Source: Flaveria trinervia (lineage: Eukaryota; Streptophyta; Magnoliopsida; Asterales; Asteraceae). Taken from it: DNA of 64,000 nt. Positions 34,305 to 45,919 of this stretch are shown one piece after another. The stretch spans positions 47,481,735 to 47,545,734 of the forward strand of contig CM046443.1 of assembly GCA_025506515.1 (NCBI GenBank), given 5' to 3'. Below the pieces are notes generated by a model, which had not been told where the DNA came from, searched no databases, and worked only from the letters and a program-made list of their open reading frames with translations. The position numbers and the translations under genes are program-made. Every line of letters starts with the position of its first letter. The first letter of the stretch is position 1.

Positions 34305-34610
34305 TGTTAGGACTCTAGAAAGATTAACATGTTGTCTTTATGTGTCTTTTTGGTATTTGTATTTGTATAGGGACTATTTTTGTAATTGTTAGTTCCTTTG
34401 TGTTTCATTATAAATAGCTTAGACTGTTAGTTAGTAGTAGAGTTTTGTGAGAGTGAACGAACTACTGCTTATTACTTTGTAATTGCCGTTGCTTGATATT
34501 AATGAAACTATGAATTTTGTTAATATCTTGTTTGAATTCGATTACTTTGTATATGTTTTCTTTGAATTTTGTTCATATATCATCACGGATTAGCTCAATT
34601 GATCCTATCA
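34305..34610 (+). repeat. Element A 3' LTR
   Basis: TGTTAGGACTC to GATCCTATCA, a pair with 775-1076. Followed by ATTTT, the target duplication, after which element D's LTR resumes. Confidence 0.93.
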
Positions 34611-34615
34611 ATTTT

Positions 34616-35630
34616 AGAAAACCATAACAATTACTGAAGATTTCTCAAACTAATAAAAGGGAACCTGCAAATAATCGAAAGTTAAGGTGATATGATTTCT
34701 AATAACCATTTCTAGTTCATTAGCCATGGATTTATTATGAAGACCGGTTTCGTGAATGAAAGTTAATCATACGATTTTCAACCTTGTATGACAATCACAA
34801 TCACAAACCATAAATTTATAACTTCCCGTTCAAATGTAGATGCTACCCATCAATAGTTTTCCCAAGACCACCATAACATTAACATAATATTTATCACACC
34901 ATTTGTTCATCACAAATTACATACGTTTCATCCGATTAGGATGATAAAAAGGAGTTTAGATCATAATGAGCTTGAACATAACAACATATAACAAAGAAGA
35001 TAGATATGTAATCATCGGTGAAATGGAACAATCAAACCGATAATCCTCAATGGATGACGTTTAGACGATCTTGAGCTTCTTCCAAGTGTTGTATGCACCT
35101 CCCGAGTCTCCAAATGACCTCGAAGTCTTGATTCCCGGGAGAATTCTGCATAGTAACTCTCCCACCAAAGCTTTCCAAAAATGGTGAACTTAGGCCTCTA
35201 TTTATAGGCTTTCTGGAGTGTTTAAGCACGACCCCGTGCTAGTATGATGCTTACGAAAGTTGGTCGGCTCATACATGGAGGTTGTGTCGGGCATGGCCCC
35301 GTGCTAAATGGGGCACATCCCTGTGCCTCATGGGGCACAGCCCCGTGTCTACTTTTAGGGAATAGTACTTTTTGTCCTGTCAGATGTCCAAACATGGGGG
35401 TGTGTTAATTTAGCACGGGGGTTGTTTATGGCAAAGCAATGGGGCATGCTTAATGAGGCATGACCCCGCTTGGACTCCAAAGCTTGATTTCTTGCTAAAT
35501 ATGCTTCTTTTGTCCATCTTGCCCTTTTAAACACCTGAAAACACAATTTAACATTTTAAGTACATTTTCATCATTTTAAGGAAGATATTAAGGAATAACT
35601 GATGTGTTTTTGATAGGATTTTTATGTATA
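34616..35630 (-). repeat. Element D, gypsy 5' LTR, outer half with U3 palindromes
   Basis: This continues the LTR at 163-774 after element A. On the minus strand it holds a TATAAATA box (35199-35206). Upstream of that (35225-35470) several GC-rich imperfect palindromes of the type GGGGCACGGCCCCGTGC occur in otherwise AT-rich DNA. That order, repeat array then TATA box, is that of a U3 promoter. The outer edge is not resolved: sequence similar to a copia post-pol ORF begins near 35700, so the LTR ends around 35.6 kb. No credible coding is present. Confidence 0.55.
35199..35206 (-). promoter_or_regulatory. TATA box of element D LTR
   Basis: The minus strand reads GCCTATAAATAGAGG. It follows the GC-palindrome array in the transcription direction, so it is the probable RNA start signal of the element, with the start expected about 30 bp further left. 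Confidence 0.5.
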
Positions 35631-35739
35631 ATTTGGAGCACATCATAGATCATGCTGAGGTAGATTGAACATCATGTGTAGACATTTTCAGTACCTTGAT
35701 CTCTGATAACATACCATATTTCTAGATTAGTAGTGTAAG

Positions 35740-36421
35740 TCTAGGATAAGATGGGTCTTCTTGATGCTAGAGGAGCTACTTGGAATAGAGTTGGTGGAGC
35801 TTCCTCTTGTGGCACATCCTCAAAATGTTTTGACTCATCCAGAGATTTTGAGATGGATGCTCCTTTCTTTTTCTTCTTAGACTTTGGTCTAGAGGCCATC
35901 CTTTTTCTCCTCTTTACACCTTTTAACTAAGAAGACTGGCCTGCAGCACCTTGTTGATCATCTTTGTCTTTCTCAGTTGGGTTTTCCTCTCTCACAGGTC
36001 CAGATCGAGAGGGTACAAAACCCTGCTGTGGATCAGAAGACGAAGCTTGCTGAGATTCAGCAGGAGGTCTAGGTTATGTTGCCTCAAAAGTTTCAACCTT
36101 TACCTCCACTTCTTGTGGGACCTGACTTGGTGGGTAGAGTAAGTAAACAAGTTCTCCTCTCTTGATATTTTGCTTGATCACCCTAATATGCTCATCCATG
36201 GTGGATAGAGACATAGGGCCAAGTTTCCTTTCGGAGAATCCATATAGCTTCAAGATGCTCATCATCCTCTGCCTATCAACTGACTTCTTTTGACTCTTCG
36301 GGATGATAGCTCTTGTCTTGGAAGCTTCTTCCCTCATCTTCCTCTTTGTTTCCTTTCTTTCTTTGAGTACTTCAAGTTCAAGTTGCTTGATATACTCAAA
36401 CTCAATGTACTCAACGGACAA
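35740..36421 (-). pseudogene. Element E: fragment of a post-pol ORF
   Basis: On the minus strand from 36421 an ORF of 115 codons, rich in Lys/Arg/Glu (KERKETKRKMREEASKTR, then KLYGFSERKLG), runs into a P/Q/S-rich part, a stop, and a Lys-rich end (PKSKKKKKGAS) near 35740. Composition and order resemble the C-terminal half of SIRE post-pol ORFs. Orientation matches element I, so it may be the far end of that element, separated by F, G and H. That link is an inference. Confidence 0.5.
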
Positions 36422-36438
36422 GGGAAGAAGTGAATATG

Positions 36439-38264
36439 TCTGTTAGAGACCTGTGGCACTCAGGTAGTTGATAATGTTGATCTTATCAAACACAACATCC
36501 TTCAGTCGCATGATTGGACCATTCATAGGACTGAACCCATTCCTACACTCTCATTCGTACGACTGAACTCAGTCCTATCGCTCATTAGCACGGTTAAGCA
36601 ACTCCGGTTGGTTGATTACAATCTCCTTGCTCATTCACACGACTGAATCCAATCACCCAATTGAATTCATTCATATCTTTCATTCGCATGAGTGACCCAT
36701 TCACATAGCTCATTCACACAAGTGAATATGTCCTATTCTATGTTTACCAAGTTTAAAGCAATGGAAGACCAGTTTGCTGCATTCATTGCTGGAAAGGACT
36801 CGCGTATCCAGAACCTTCTACTTCTGGAGAATGAGATTGGAAATCACAACAAACCGCCAAAGTTGTTAACTTTGGATGAATACCCATAGTGGAAACAATG
36901 GTTTGAAATCTACTTGAATGGAGTTGGCCCAAACCTTTGGACATCCATTGAGACTGGTTACACGGTACCAATCAGTGCTAATGGAGTTAAATTGACTTTG
37001 AGAGGAATGAGTGAATCCTAGAAGACTCTGCATAATGCTGAAAAAAAGCATATGGCTTATTGACTCAGTCTACACCTAAGGACATATTTCATCAGTTCTC
37101 TGAGAACAAGTAGTCTAAGAAATTATGGGAGGCCTTGGAAAAGAGATACGAAGGAAATACAACTCTAAAATCACTAAAGGCAAAAGATCTTAAGAAGAAA
37201 TTTGACAATTTCTCTCCGATTAGGAATGAGAGCTTGGATGATATCATTGATCGATTCTATCATTTGATGAGTGAGTTGCACACTCATGGCGTGACCACAT
37301 CCATGGAACATAAAGTCGCTAGTTTGGCTGATGGTCTGCGAGACAAAATAGGATACATTTATGTCTAATATGAGATAAAACAAAACTCTTGCTACTTTAG
37401 ACATAAATGATTTCATTTTGAAGTTAAGGGAGGAAGTACTACGTATGAAATACAAGTCAAAGAAAGGATCCTATTCTTAGAATCCTGCACTATACAATTC
37501 AGTTCCAACTCTAGCTACTTCAGGCACACCGTTACAAACAGCATTTGTCTCTAGCTCTTCTACTCCTTCCCAAAGCAGTGCATCAGGAACCGTAATGTTA
37601 GGGTCATCTAGAACCCAATACATAGTTCCTGAGGCAAATACTACCAAGTTGAAGACCGAGAATCTCAAAAATGTCACCGTGGAAGTTGCTAAAGAGCACA
37701 TGGACCTTCTAGCTATTGTTGTTCAATCTTATGATGGATTAGTTGTTGGTAAGATTGGAAACTGTCATCTTGCTGAAGAGGACTACGAGCAAGTTGATGA
37801 AACTGAGCTAGAACGCATGGATATTATATGGGCCTTGGCTAGTGCTGTTAGAAGAGCCAAGAAGTTTGTTAAAAAGATGGGGCAAAATTTGGTTACCACT
37901 AAAGATACGACATTTGGATTTGACAAAACCAAATTAACATGTTTCAATTATGGTGAAAGGGGCACTTCAAACGTGAGTGCTTAAAGCCAAAGAAGACTAG
38001 AAATGGAAATCCTTTTCCTACATTCAACTGACAAGAAAAGGATAAGATTGGAGCTTCATCTTCAAGTAAAGAGTCTAAGGCTTTGGTTGCTCAAGGTGAT
38101 GAAGGATAAGACTGGTCCTTCCGATTCATTTCTAAGGGTGAATCAAACATTGTTATAGTTGGTACATTGGATGATGGATCTGCAAGTGAAGGAGACATCA
38201 TAGCTGAGCATACACATTCAGATATTGTTGGAGCTGTACAAGATAGTCTATATTATCAACACAA
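36439..38264 (+). pseudogene. Element F: copia leader array and Gag fragment
   Basis: It may begin with TGTTAGAGACC at about 36439. A degenerate array around GTACGACTGAACTCA fills 36500-36730. Gag starts near 36730 (FKAMEDQFAAFIAGKDSRIQ) with stops at 36887 and 37019. Later parts match element I (47890-48513) closely: TQYIVPEANTTKLKTENL, GKIGNCHLAEEDYE, ALASAVRRAKKFVKK. The zinc knuckle near 37940 has Tyr at the second Cys position and a one-base loss. It stops where element G's LTR begins at 38265. Confidence 0.75.
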
Positions 38265-38691
38265 TGAAAGTTAACAAAAGTCAACATCACGATCAAAGTC
38301 AACAAAAGTCAAACCCGACATGTTCGAGACGAAGATGCGAGACGAGACATTGAAGATTTAGATGACTAGGAGTTTTATTGTAATAAATATATTTTGTGTG
38401 AACAAAATATGTTTTATCTTGTTTTTAGTCATTTTTATGCTTAATATGTAATTTTGCATTAATTAGCCTAAGTCTAGAGAGTTAAGTGCAATTAGTGAAT
38501 ATTAGTCTAGACTATAAATAGGTTAATTTTCATTAGTGTTGTGAGGGTTGCATGACCAATAGATTGAGGGATTATTTGTAAACACATATTTTTGCAATCT
38601 AATTGAAGATCAAAGTGGTTTTGATTGTGATTATCATATTTTGATCTAAATCCTCATGATTTGATTCAAGTGTGATTATCCTGGACTTACA
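38265..38691 (+). repeat. Element G 5' LTR
   Basis: TGAAAGT at the start and ACTTACA at the end form near-inverted termini, and the primer site follows. The TATA box is ACTATAAATAGG (38511-38522). About 427 bp. No matching 3' LTR is in the window. Confidence 0.75.
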
Positions 38692-38694
38692 ATT

Positions 38695-38707
38695 TGGTAT
38701 CAGAGCC
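38695..38707 (+). other. Element G primer-binding site (initiator Met tRNA)
   Basis: TGGTATCAGAGCC three bases after the LTR end. Confidence 0.92.
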
Positions 38708-38934
38708 ATTTTGGATCAAATTCACTAAAGATTTGAAGACTTTAAGAAGTTGAGGTTTTGGTTGTTTTTGTTCAATATCAAGTTTTCATCAATTTTAGAT
38801 CAAATTCGGGTGTATTTGATATGGAATTTGATTGAATTTTGTTGGTTGTTGGTTGGGGAAGCTCTGTTAATCATCAGATCTTAAATCCATTAAGTTTTTG
38901 ATGATTTTAGATTGATTTCGTGTTGAAAAAGCTT

Positions 38935-39335
38935 TTCAGCTTCGTTCAGTGAAATTATCAGTTCATCCAGCGAAACTACGAGTTCTTCCGGCGAAACTAC
39001 ATAGGTTATCCTCATTGAAGTTGTTTTCTGCTGTAATGCGAAACTAGTTTTATTAAACGAAAGTTCAACAGTGCTTTTGGGTGATTTACAAGTGAAATTG
39101 CTTCCGAAAGTATCATTGAACGAAAGTTCAAGCTTGTTTCATGCGAACTTGTCGGCGAAACTAAGCTATTTTAGGCATTTGGCTAGCGAAACTAATGCCG
39201 AAATTTCCAGCGAAACTATAGTCGGCTCAGCGAAACTAGAGTTCACAGTGAAACTAGCTCTGTGAAACTATAATTTTGGCGAAATTATCATTTCTTCAGC
39301 GAAATTATCATTTCTTCAGCGAAATTCGAATGTTA
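38935..39335 (+). repeat. Element G leader array of AGCGAAACTA
   Basis: About 15-20 imperfect copies of the word AGCGAAACTA (also GCGAAATTATC), spaced 10-30 bp, fill this part of the untranslated leader. The array occupies the same place, between primer site and gag, as the array of element A. The short ORF through it is a by-product. Confidence 0.7.
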
Positions 39336-39479
39336 AAGATGACTTTTCCCCCTAGTTGCTAAGATTGTCTAGCGTGACATTTAAAAACAATATTTTTCCT
39401 GTGGGAGAATTATTTTACAAATTTTGGGAAAAATATTTTTAGGGGGTTAATTGCAATAAACTAAAGAAAAAAGGCTTTT

Positions 39480-40915
39480 GCAAAACTGTTTAAATCCTTC
39501 GAATCTGATAATCTCATAATTACACAATGTTGGTTTGATAATTTTGTAGCTTTAAAGAACAAAAAGATGTTGGATTTTTTTGATCATTTTCTATTAGTGG
39601 CAAGTAATCTGAAGAAGTTTGATACCCAATTAGGAAATCATGAACAAGTTTTGAGATTGCTTGATTCTCTCCCATCAGAATGGAGCTCACACGGCGAGTC
39701 GATTAAACGAGATAGAGGCTTTCGGGATTACAAACTGATGGAGGTGATCAACAAACTGAAAGAGATTGAGTTGGATATCAAACGTCATGAGTACTATGAA
39801 GCAACATATCTAACTCCAAAGATCACTTCATACTCCACAGAGAAACCAAAAGAGAGATAAGATTCTAGCACCAATTCTGACGGTTTACCTAAACTTGGAA
39901 CTGAAGAGGTACAAGAGGAGCTTAAGCAGACATCAATGGGTAAATGTGGAGCTGAGTTGAATGATGTAGTTTGTAATGCTGATAAGAAAGAGGAATAGAA
40001 GCGAAATACCAGAGATTGCAACTGCAAGAAGGCTCTTACTGCTGAAAGAGTCATCCTGGATCTTTCATACGAGAAAGTTCAGGATATGTGTTCTTCTGCT
40101 TGCAAAATTCGTTATTTGGTGTGTATAAAGCTAATAGATTACTTTTAGATAACCAAAAGGAATTAACCACCATAAATGCAAAACTTAAAAAGAATGAAGC
40201 CAAGTATTTTATAAAATTAAGTGAAGCTTTAAAAGAAAATGATCATTTGAAACGAACTCTTCTTGAAAGAAATGTTGAAATAAATCTATTAAATGAAAGA
40301 GTTACCTTGGCTGAATTTAAAACAAGCAAGCTTAAAACAAAGCTTGATAGATGGACCATATCCAGAATGAAACAGAAAGAGCTACTGTGTAAACAAAGGG
40401 GAGCTAGGACCAAAACGGGAGTGGGTTGTGGTGAAAATCCATACATCTATCCCCCTCTAGCACTCATTGTTACTATCCTATGCCTTAACCTCATCCATCT
40501 AATGATTTGATTGAAGCTACTGAAACCAATAGTTTAAATGCAGGTTTAAGCAATGTTAATCTTAAAGAGGTTAGAGATGTGCGGGATTCTCCTGTAGGTT
40601 TGGGATTCCTCAGGCAGGAGCCTGATAAGAAGATTAATGACGAGTCCACCTCTGCTGTTCCAATACCAATATCAGTTGCTTCTCCAACCTTGTTCAACAA
40701 ATTCAAAACAGGTAATATTCCTTCGTTTGTTCCTGTCAAGTTTGTTAAAGAAGGAACGGTTGTCGAATCATCAAGCAATCAGAATCCTATAAGCGAAGCC
40801 GACACAATAGGAGATGTCAATCAAGATCCGTTGGAGAAAGATCTGTGTATACGAGATTGGATAAGCTCAGATGATGAATCAATCACAGATGTGCGTGTTG
40901 GTTCCTCATAGATCA
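39480..40915 (+). pseudogene. Element G Gag fragment
   Basis: The capsid C-terminal part (RLLDSLPSEWSSHGESIK, MEVINKLKEIELDIKRHEYYEA) is at 39567-39860. A coiled coil (40130-40390, LKKNEAKYFIKLSEALKEN) and the motif GVGCGENPYIYPPL follow. A last open piece runs at 40507-40911. No zinc knuckle is seen. The sequence stops before protease, cut by element H. The start region has stops and no clear ATG. The order coil, then GxG motif, matches A, B and I. Confidence 0.7.
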
Positions 40916-40979
40916 ACATGTCTCCTAACATTGTCAAGTCACAAAGCTTCTAAAAGCTGAATCAAGATCAATACATGTT

Positions 40980-41695
40980 GATACATATGTACCTAGTTTA
41001 GGAGCTTAATGTAAATGTTTGTCATGTCTTACAGATATGTAATGAATGAGTTGAATGAAATACAATATGTGATTGATGCTTATAATGTTTAATTTTTCAT
41101 TGTTTATTGTGTGATAAAGTATATTGAACTAACTATATAGGTTTGAGGTTATTGTGCATAGTTCTTAGTCAATAATGATCGAGAAATGTGTTCAAACTTA
41201 ATCGTATGAAGTCTTCATGCGAATAGACCATACGCATGAATACTTCATGCTAATGGACCAGTTGCACAACTGAACCAGGAGACTGGATCATCGCACGATT
41301 GAGACATAAGATTGACTCAGTCATGCGACTGAACCTTCAGTCGTGCGTATGAACCAATCGCATGATTTAGTAGCATGACTGAACCATGCTAATTGTTCAA
41401 TCGTACGATTGAAAAACCTTAACCTATAAATACCACCTAATTCGTGGAAAAACAAAACTCTTGAAGAATTTTGACACATACTCGTACCCTAGCCGTCCAA
41501 AGACTCCAGAAAGCTTGTTCCAAGTTCATAGTTTGTAGTTGATCTTGTTCTAATCATTCGTAACGTTTCTTTAATCGTTAGATTGATCGGGACTGTGCTC
41601 TCACTGATTGGATCGCCAATCAAATAGGATTCCTCACTATTTGATCTGGTTTCATGCATTATAAGTTAGTACTCCATACGTACACGGTCCTAACA
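40980..41695 (+). repeat. Element H LTR
   Basis: The right end is clear: GGTCCTAACA at 41695, then the primer site. The U3 part (41205-41415) is an array of words like CATGCGACTGAACC and TCGTACGATTGAA, and the TATA box CCTATAAATACC is at 41423-41434. The left end is not resolved and could lie anywhere from about 40920 to 41100. The array resembles the one in F. Confidence 0.6.
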
Positions 41696-41697
41696 AG

Positions 41698-41710
41698 TGG
41701 TATCAGAGCC
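41698..41710 (+). other. Element H primer-binding site (initiator Met tRNA)
   Basis: TGGTATCAGAGCC two bases after the LTR end at 41695. Confidence 0.92.
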
Positions 41711-42769
41711 ATTTGGGACATGTTAAGAAACTATTTTGATGCTAGATCCTTGTTTTCACTGAGAGTCAATAGCAATTTTAGGAAATCATACCAGAGCCAC
41801 AAGATGTACACAATGATTTTGACTTTCAAGAACTGCAGCTCACGATGATTATCGGTATACTTGTCCTCTTAAATCCATACATAGATTTTTGACACACATT
41901 AGTGGTGAGTTAAGGTTTAGTTATTTCAACAAGCATTTGTGGATTCCACACTTCTATTGTAATCAACGTTCCTCTGAAGATTTTTGAGCAGTCAACGAGT
42001 ATATTTCAAGAAGAAACTATTCTAAGAGCTTTCAAAGAGATGCCAAGCCTTAGGTCAGTGCCATCGCACAACAGAGAGACGCAAATAACAACGAGTTCTA
42101 GAATATTTAGGTTATGCTTATCCTTAGGTCAGTGCCACCGCACAACAGAGAGGCACACAACCTATCTTCTTGTTAGAGTATTTATTTTCGTTTTGCACAT
42201 AATGCACCAACAACATAAGTTATTAGCTTGATTGCATTTTGCATTTTTCCATGTGCTTTGCTCATTTATATGGTCGTCCACCCACATATGTGGCGTTTAT
42301 TTTGCTCTTCACCCCTTATTGGAACAACGTTGATTATGTTAACCGGGGATAAGATGGGAACCCATAACAAGTTGAACAACTTAGTTTGCAATTGAAACCA
42401 CCAATAAGATCTACTAATCTATTGTGATGAATCTACCAACACATCATATAATGAACTAGCAGCCTCTAGATCTACTTTCTCTATGTTACCTTGGTAGCAT
42501 ACTAGTTTTACTATCATTTTTCCTTTTATTTTGCTTAGACTTTTCAGACTTAAACTTTGAATTTTGCATCTTAATCAGTTAAACTCTTTTGAAGTCCCAA
42601 ACAATCTATTCCTTGTGTACTATCATTTTCCAAAAACGTTAAATCAGTATCACAGATTTGATTACTTTCCTTTTAGCTAAGCTATCCTTCTACCTCATTT
42701 TTTTATTTTTTTTATATTTTTTATTTTTAAATAATTAAATAAAATGACTAATTTAATACTAATCTAACC
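41711..42769 (+). other. Non-coding stretch between H primer site and element I
   Basis: No ORF is credible. The first part should be H's leader; the later part may be element I's spacer after pol. The boundary is not visible. Two direct copies of CCTTAGGTCAGTGCCA plus about 20 bp occur at 42048-42084 and 42121-42155. The end (42690-42770) is A/T-only sequence. Confidence 0.4.
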
Positions 42770-42882
42770 TATTCTCCCCCTAAATTTCTAAAAATGAAAA
42801 TATTTTTGAGTTTTTGGATTTTAATAGAAAGGAAAATTAAATAAGACAAAATAAAAGAAAAAATAAATAAAAAAATGCCAGA

Positions 42883-43760
42883 CTAAGCATTTTCTTCCTC
42901 TGTGGGCACATCACTTTTCTTTTTCACGCCATTAACCTCTAATAGATATAAACACCTCGGTTTATCAAAGGCTTTTGTGTAGAGGCCGGCGCGTTGAAAA
43001 TCCGTATTTATTTTAACCACACTGATTAATTTCTTTTCAAAACAATCATGTATAAAGTGATACTTAATACCGATGTGTTTAATTTTAGGATGTTGGACTA
43101 GATTTTTTGTAACGGCTATAGCAGCAGAATTATAAACATAGATAGGAGTGTTAGAGAATTGCAAACCGTAGTTGCGCATTTGTTGTTGAATACAGATGAT
43201 TTGTGAACAACAACTTGCAGCAGCAATGTATTCAGCTTCACATGTTGACAGAGAAGCGGAGGTCTGCTTCTTACACTTCTATGTGACTAACCGTCTACCA
43301 AAGAACTGACATCCTGCTGATGTTGACTTGTAATTAATTGCAACCACCGTAATCCGAGTCACTATACGCTGTAAATTCAAAGTCATCGTCATGAGGATAC
43401 CACAACCCTAGTGTTGGAGTACCTTTCAGATAATGGGAAATCCATTTAACTCCTATGAGATGGTTGACTTTTAGCTTCGCGTAATATTCGGAGCAGAGAC
43501 ACATCACATACATGATATCAGGAAGAGACGATGTGAGATACATAACGGATACAATCATTCCTCTATACATTGTAGCATCAACCAGATCACCATTTTCGTC
43601 GGGTTCCACATCGTGGTTCGTGTCAAGTGGAGTTCGAGCAGCTGAAGCATTCTCCATGTCATACCGACTTAGGATGTCCCCTACATATTTAGTCTGATGT
43701 TGGAAGATTCCTTTTGGTGTCTGATCCACCTGTAATCCTTGGAAGAATTTCATCCCCCCA
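42883..43760 (-). pseudogene. Element I RNase H and RT tail
   Basis: Pieces at 43753-43334 (FFQGLQVDQTPKGIF, MYRGMIVSVMYLTSSLPDI, LWYPHDDDFEFTAYSDSDYGG) and 43179-42883 (NLVQHPKIKHIGIKYHFIHDC). Between them a frame break interrupts the STSG and AEAEY blocks, still readable near 43230-43330. It ends with a short tail after KKSDVPTEEENA. Confidence 0.82.
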
Positions 43761-43839
43761 TTGCACTCATCTCAAATTCTGCTTTCATGACAGATTCAAA
43801 TTCTTTACATAACTCTTTGTTTTTAGAACCGAAGATTAT

Positions 43840-44400
43840 GTCATCAACATAAATCTATATAAGTAGTAAGTCTCCATCCTTTTCATTGATGAATAGTGTA
43901 CAGTCAATAACTCCTCTACGAAAACCATGTTTCACTAGATGAGTTGAGAGTTTCTCATACCATGCTCTCAGGGCTTGATGGAGCCCGTAGAGAGCCTTAT
44001 CCAGCTTGTAAACTTTGTCTTGATGGTAAGGATCCCCAAATCCCTCGGGTTGACTAACATACACTATCTCATGAATTTCCCCATGAAGGAATGCACTCTT
44101 GACATCTAGTTGATAAACTTTGATCTTCATGTAAGATGCATAGGCTAGGAAGATACGGCTTTCTTCCATTCTAGCCATAGGTGCAAACACTTCATTGTAA
44201 TCAATTCCTTCGACTTGTTTAAAACCTTGAACAACAAGTCGAGCCTTGTTTCTGATTATGACCCCTTGGTCATCTTTCTTGCATTTCAAGACCCATTTAG
44301 TGCCAATGACCTTAGCACCTTTGGGTCTATCCACCAGTGTCCAAACTCCTAACTTCTTGATTTGTAGGAGTTTTTCTTGCATGGCACTCACCCATGCCTC
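43840..44400 (-). pseudogene. Element I reverse transcriptase
   Basis: 178 open codons (44391-43855): MQEKLLQIKKLGVWTLVD, IGTKWVLKCKKDDQG, RLVVQGFKQVEGIDYNEVFAP, QLDVKSAFLHGEIHE (a normal first-Asp block), ALYGLHQALRAWYE, then the catalytic YVDD at 43851-43840 just past a stop. Otherwise the polymerase core is well kept. Confidence 0.85.
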
Positions 44401-44579
44401 ATCGTTTAAGGCTTCACAAACATATTTTGGGTCAAATTGAGATACAAAACATCGATAAGCACCATCGTGAGATAGCCTTTTTCCATGACTGAGGCATAAT
44501 CAGCTGAGTTTAGCTGATTTCGTGTCTGTACTCCTAATTGTACATCCCCTATGACGTTTTCCAGAGGATGATATACATT

Positions 44580-45813
44580 AAGTCAAGATCCGGGAGTGGT
44601 GGGAATGACTACTTCAAGATCTAGATTTTGAATTCCTGGTTCAGTATCTGTAGCCGTTGGAGTGCGAGGTTCCGAAGTTTTAGAGGCATTGTGTACTTTC
44701 AATAGCAGGAACCTGTTCCTCTTGATCCACCTGATCATTCTCCATGTCTTCATTATCAGAGGAGGAGTCACTTACCTCCAGTGCTCCCCCTAAAGGACTA
44801 GAAGACTCGCCTTGTGAACCTGATGTTGTCGAGTCTAGTGACGGTGTGTTTAAGATAGCGTACATCATTTTGGTTGATAACTCATCATGAGGAAGAGAGA
44901 GAGGGAGGTTGAATGACTTAATGAATCCATAATAACCAAAGAAGAATGAGGGTCTTTTTCCAGCTGGGGGTGGTGTATCTCTGAACATCAACATTGCACC
45001 ACACTTCTACTTGACCCGTTGAGTTGTTGTAAACTTTCTTATTCGGTATGTTGTATCCTAGAAAAATCCCTTCTTCGGCCTTCTCACTGAATTTCCCTGA
45101 CTGAGTTTTCTTCAGCAACATACATGGTACGCCAAATGGTTCGAGGTACTCCAGATTAGGTTTACAACGCTGGAGTAACTCATAACACGTTTTACCATGA
45201 TGTTTAACCACCAAGACTCGATTTAGGGTGTAACATGCATTTGCAACTGCCTCGTTCCAAAATTGGATGGATAGTTTCGAGCCAGCTAGCATCGTTCTTG
45301 CTGTCTCTATCAAGTTCCTGTTCTTCCATTCAGTAACTTCATTCATTTGTGGAGTGTAGGCAGATGTGAACTGGTTTACAATTCCTTTCTCTTTGCAGAA
45401 GGCCTCCATCCACTGGTTCTTGAACTCCGTGCCGTTATCTGAACGAATCTGTCTCACTTTCAGCTTGTAGAGAGATTCCAATGTAGTCACTAGCTGTTTG
45501 AACGATTCAATATCTCTGATTTGGATTTCAGAAACATTACCCAAGATAATCTGGAGTAGTCATCAGTGACTACATAACAGTACGAATCACTAGCGATACT
45601 CGTGGTGCTCACAGGAACAAACAAATCCATGTGTAGAAGTTCAAGAGGCAATTCAATGGAATTTATTTTCTTTGCCTTGTGAGACTTCTTGGTCTTTTTA
45701 CCTTTCTTACACACTACACAAAAATCCAGAAGTTGAAAATTCTTGACGTTTACTCCATTCACTAAATCATTCTGGATCAGATGATTCATCTTCCGTGGAT
45801 TTATGTGTCCCAT
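44580..45813 (-). pseudogene. Element I integrase and acidic linker
   Basis: HINPRKMNHLIQN and CVVCKKGKK form the zinc-binding region (45813-45680). The core has LLHMDLFVP (Val for Gly), DDYSRLSWVMF, IRSDNGTEFKNQW and TPQMNEVTEWKNR, in which the catalytic Glu and its setting are altered (QNGVxExKNR is usual). The C-terminal GYNIPNKKVYN is followed by a Ser/Asp/Glu-rich linker to 44580. Confidence 0.82.
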
Positions 45814-45919
45814 TCTTCTATGCCAGGAGATTCAGTCCCTCTCAGTTGCCTTTGACAAGAAACATTGAACTTGATGATCGGTTGTGGATGCCTTTGATAG
45901 ATCCAAGACATATAAGTAA

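Larger units (their letters stand above)
775..34610 (+). mobile_element. Element A: SIRE-type Ty1-copia with post-pol ORF, host of nested B and C
   Basis: The element is bounded by LTRs at 775-1076 and 34305-34610 and by the direct duplication ATTTT (770-774, 34611-34615). That proves the two distant LTRs belong to one insertion. The order is LTR, Met-tRNA primer site, leader (interrupted by B), gag, protease, integrase, RT, RNase H, a 2.7-kb spacer, a long post-pol ORF, polypurine tract, LTR. Without B its length is about 14.2 kb, long even for copia and typical of the SIRE/Maximus lineage. Many stops and frameshifts make it non-autonomous. The LTRs differ at roughly 13 positions in about 303 (hand count), the most of the three nested elements. 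Confidence 0.9.

Noticed and set aside
36439..36460. TGTTAGAGACC as the start of an LTR whose end is CCTAACA at 41695
   Set aside because: Gag follows within 300 bp and another element's LTR lies between, so the two ends cannot be shown to belong to one LTR. Left as a possible left edge of F only.
38935..39335. CRISPR-like or satellite array
   Set aside because: Repeats are short, imperfect and irregularly spaced, in an untranslated leader of a plant element. No CRISPR structure.
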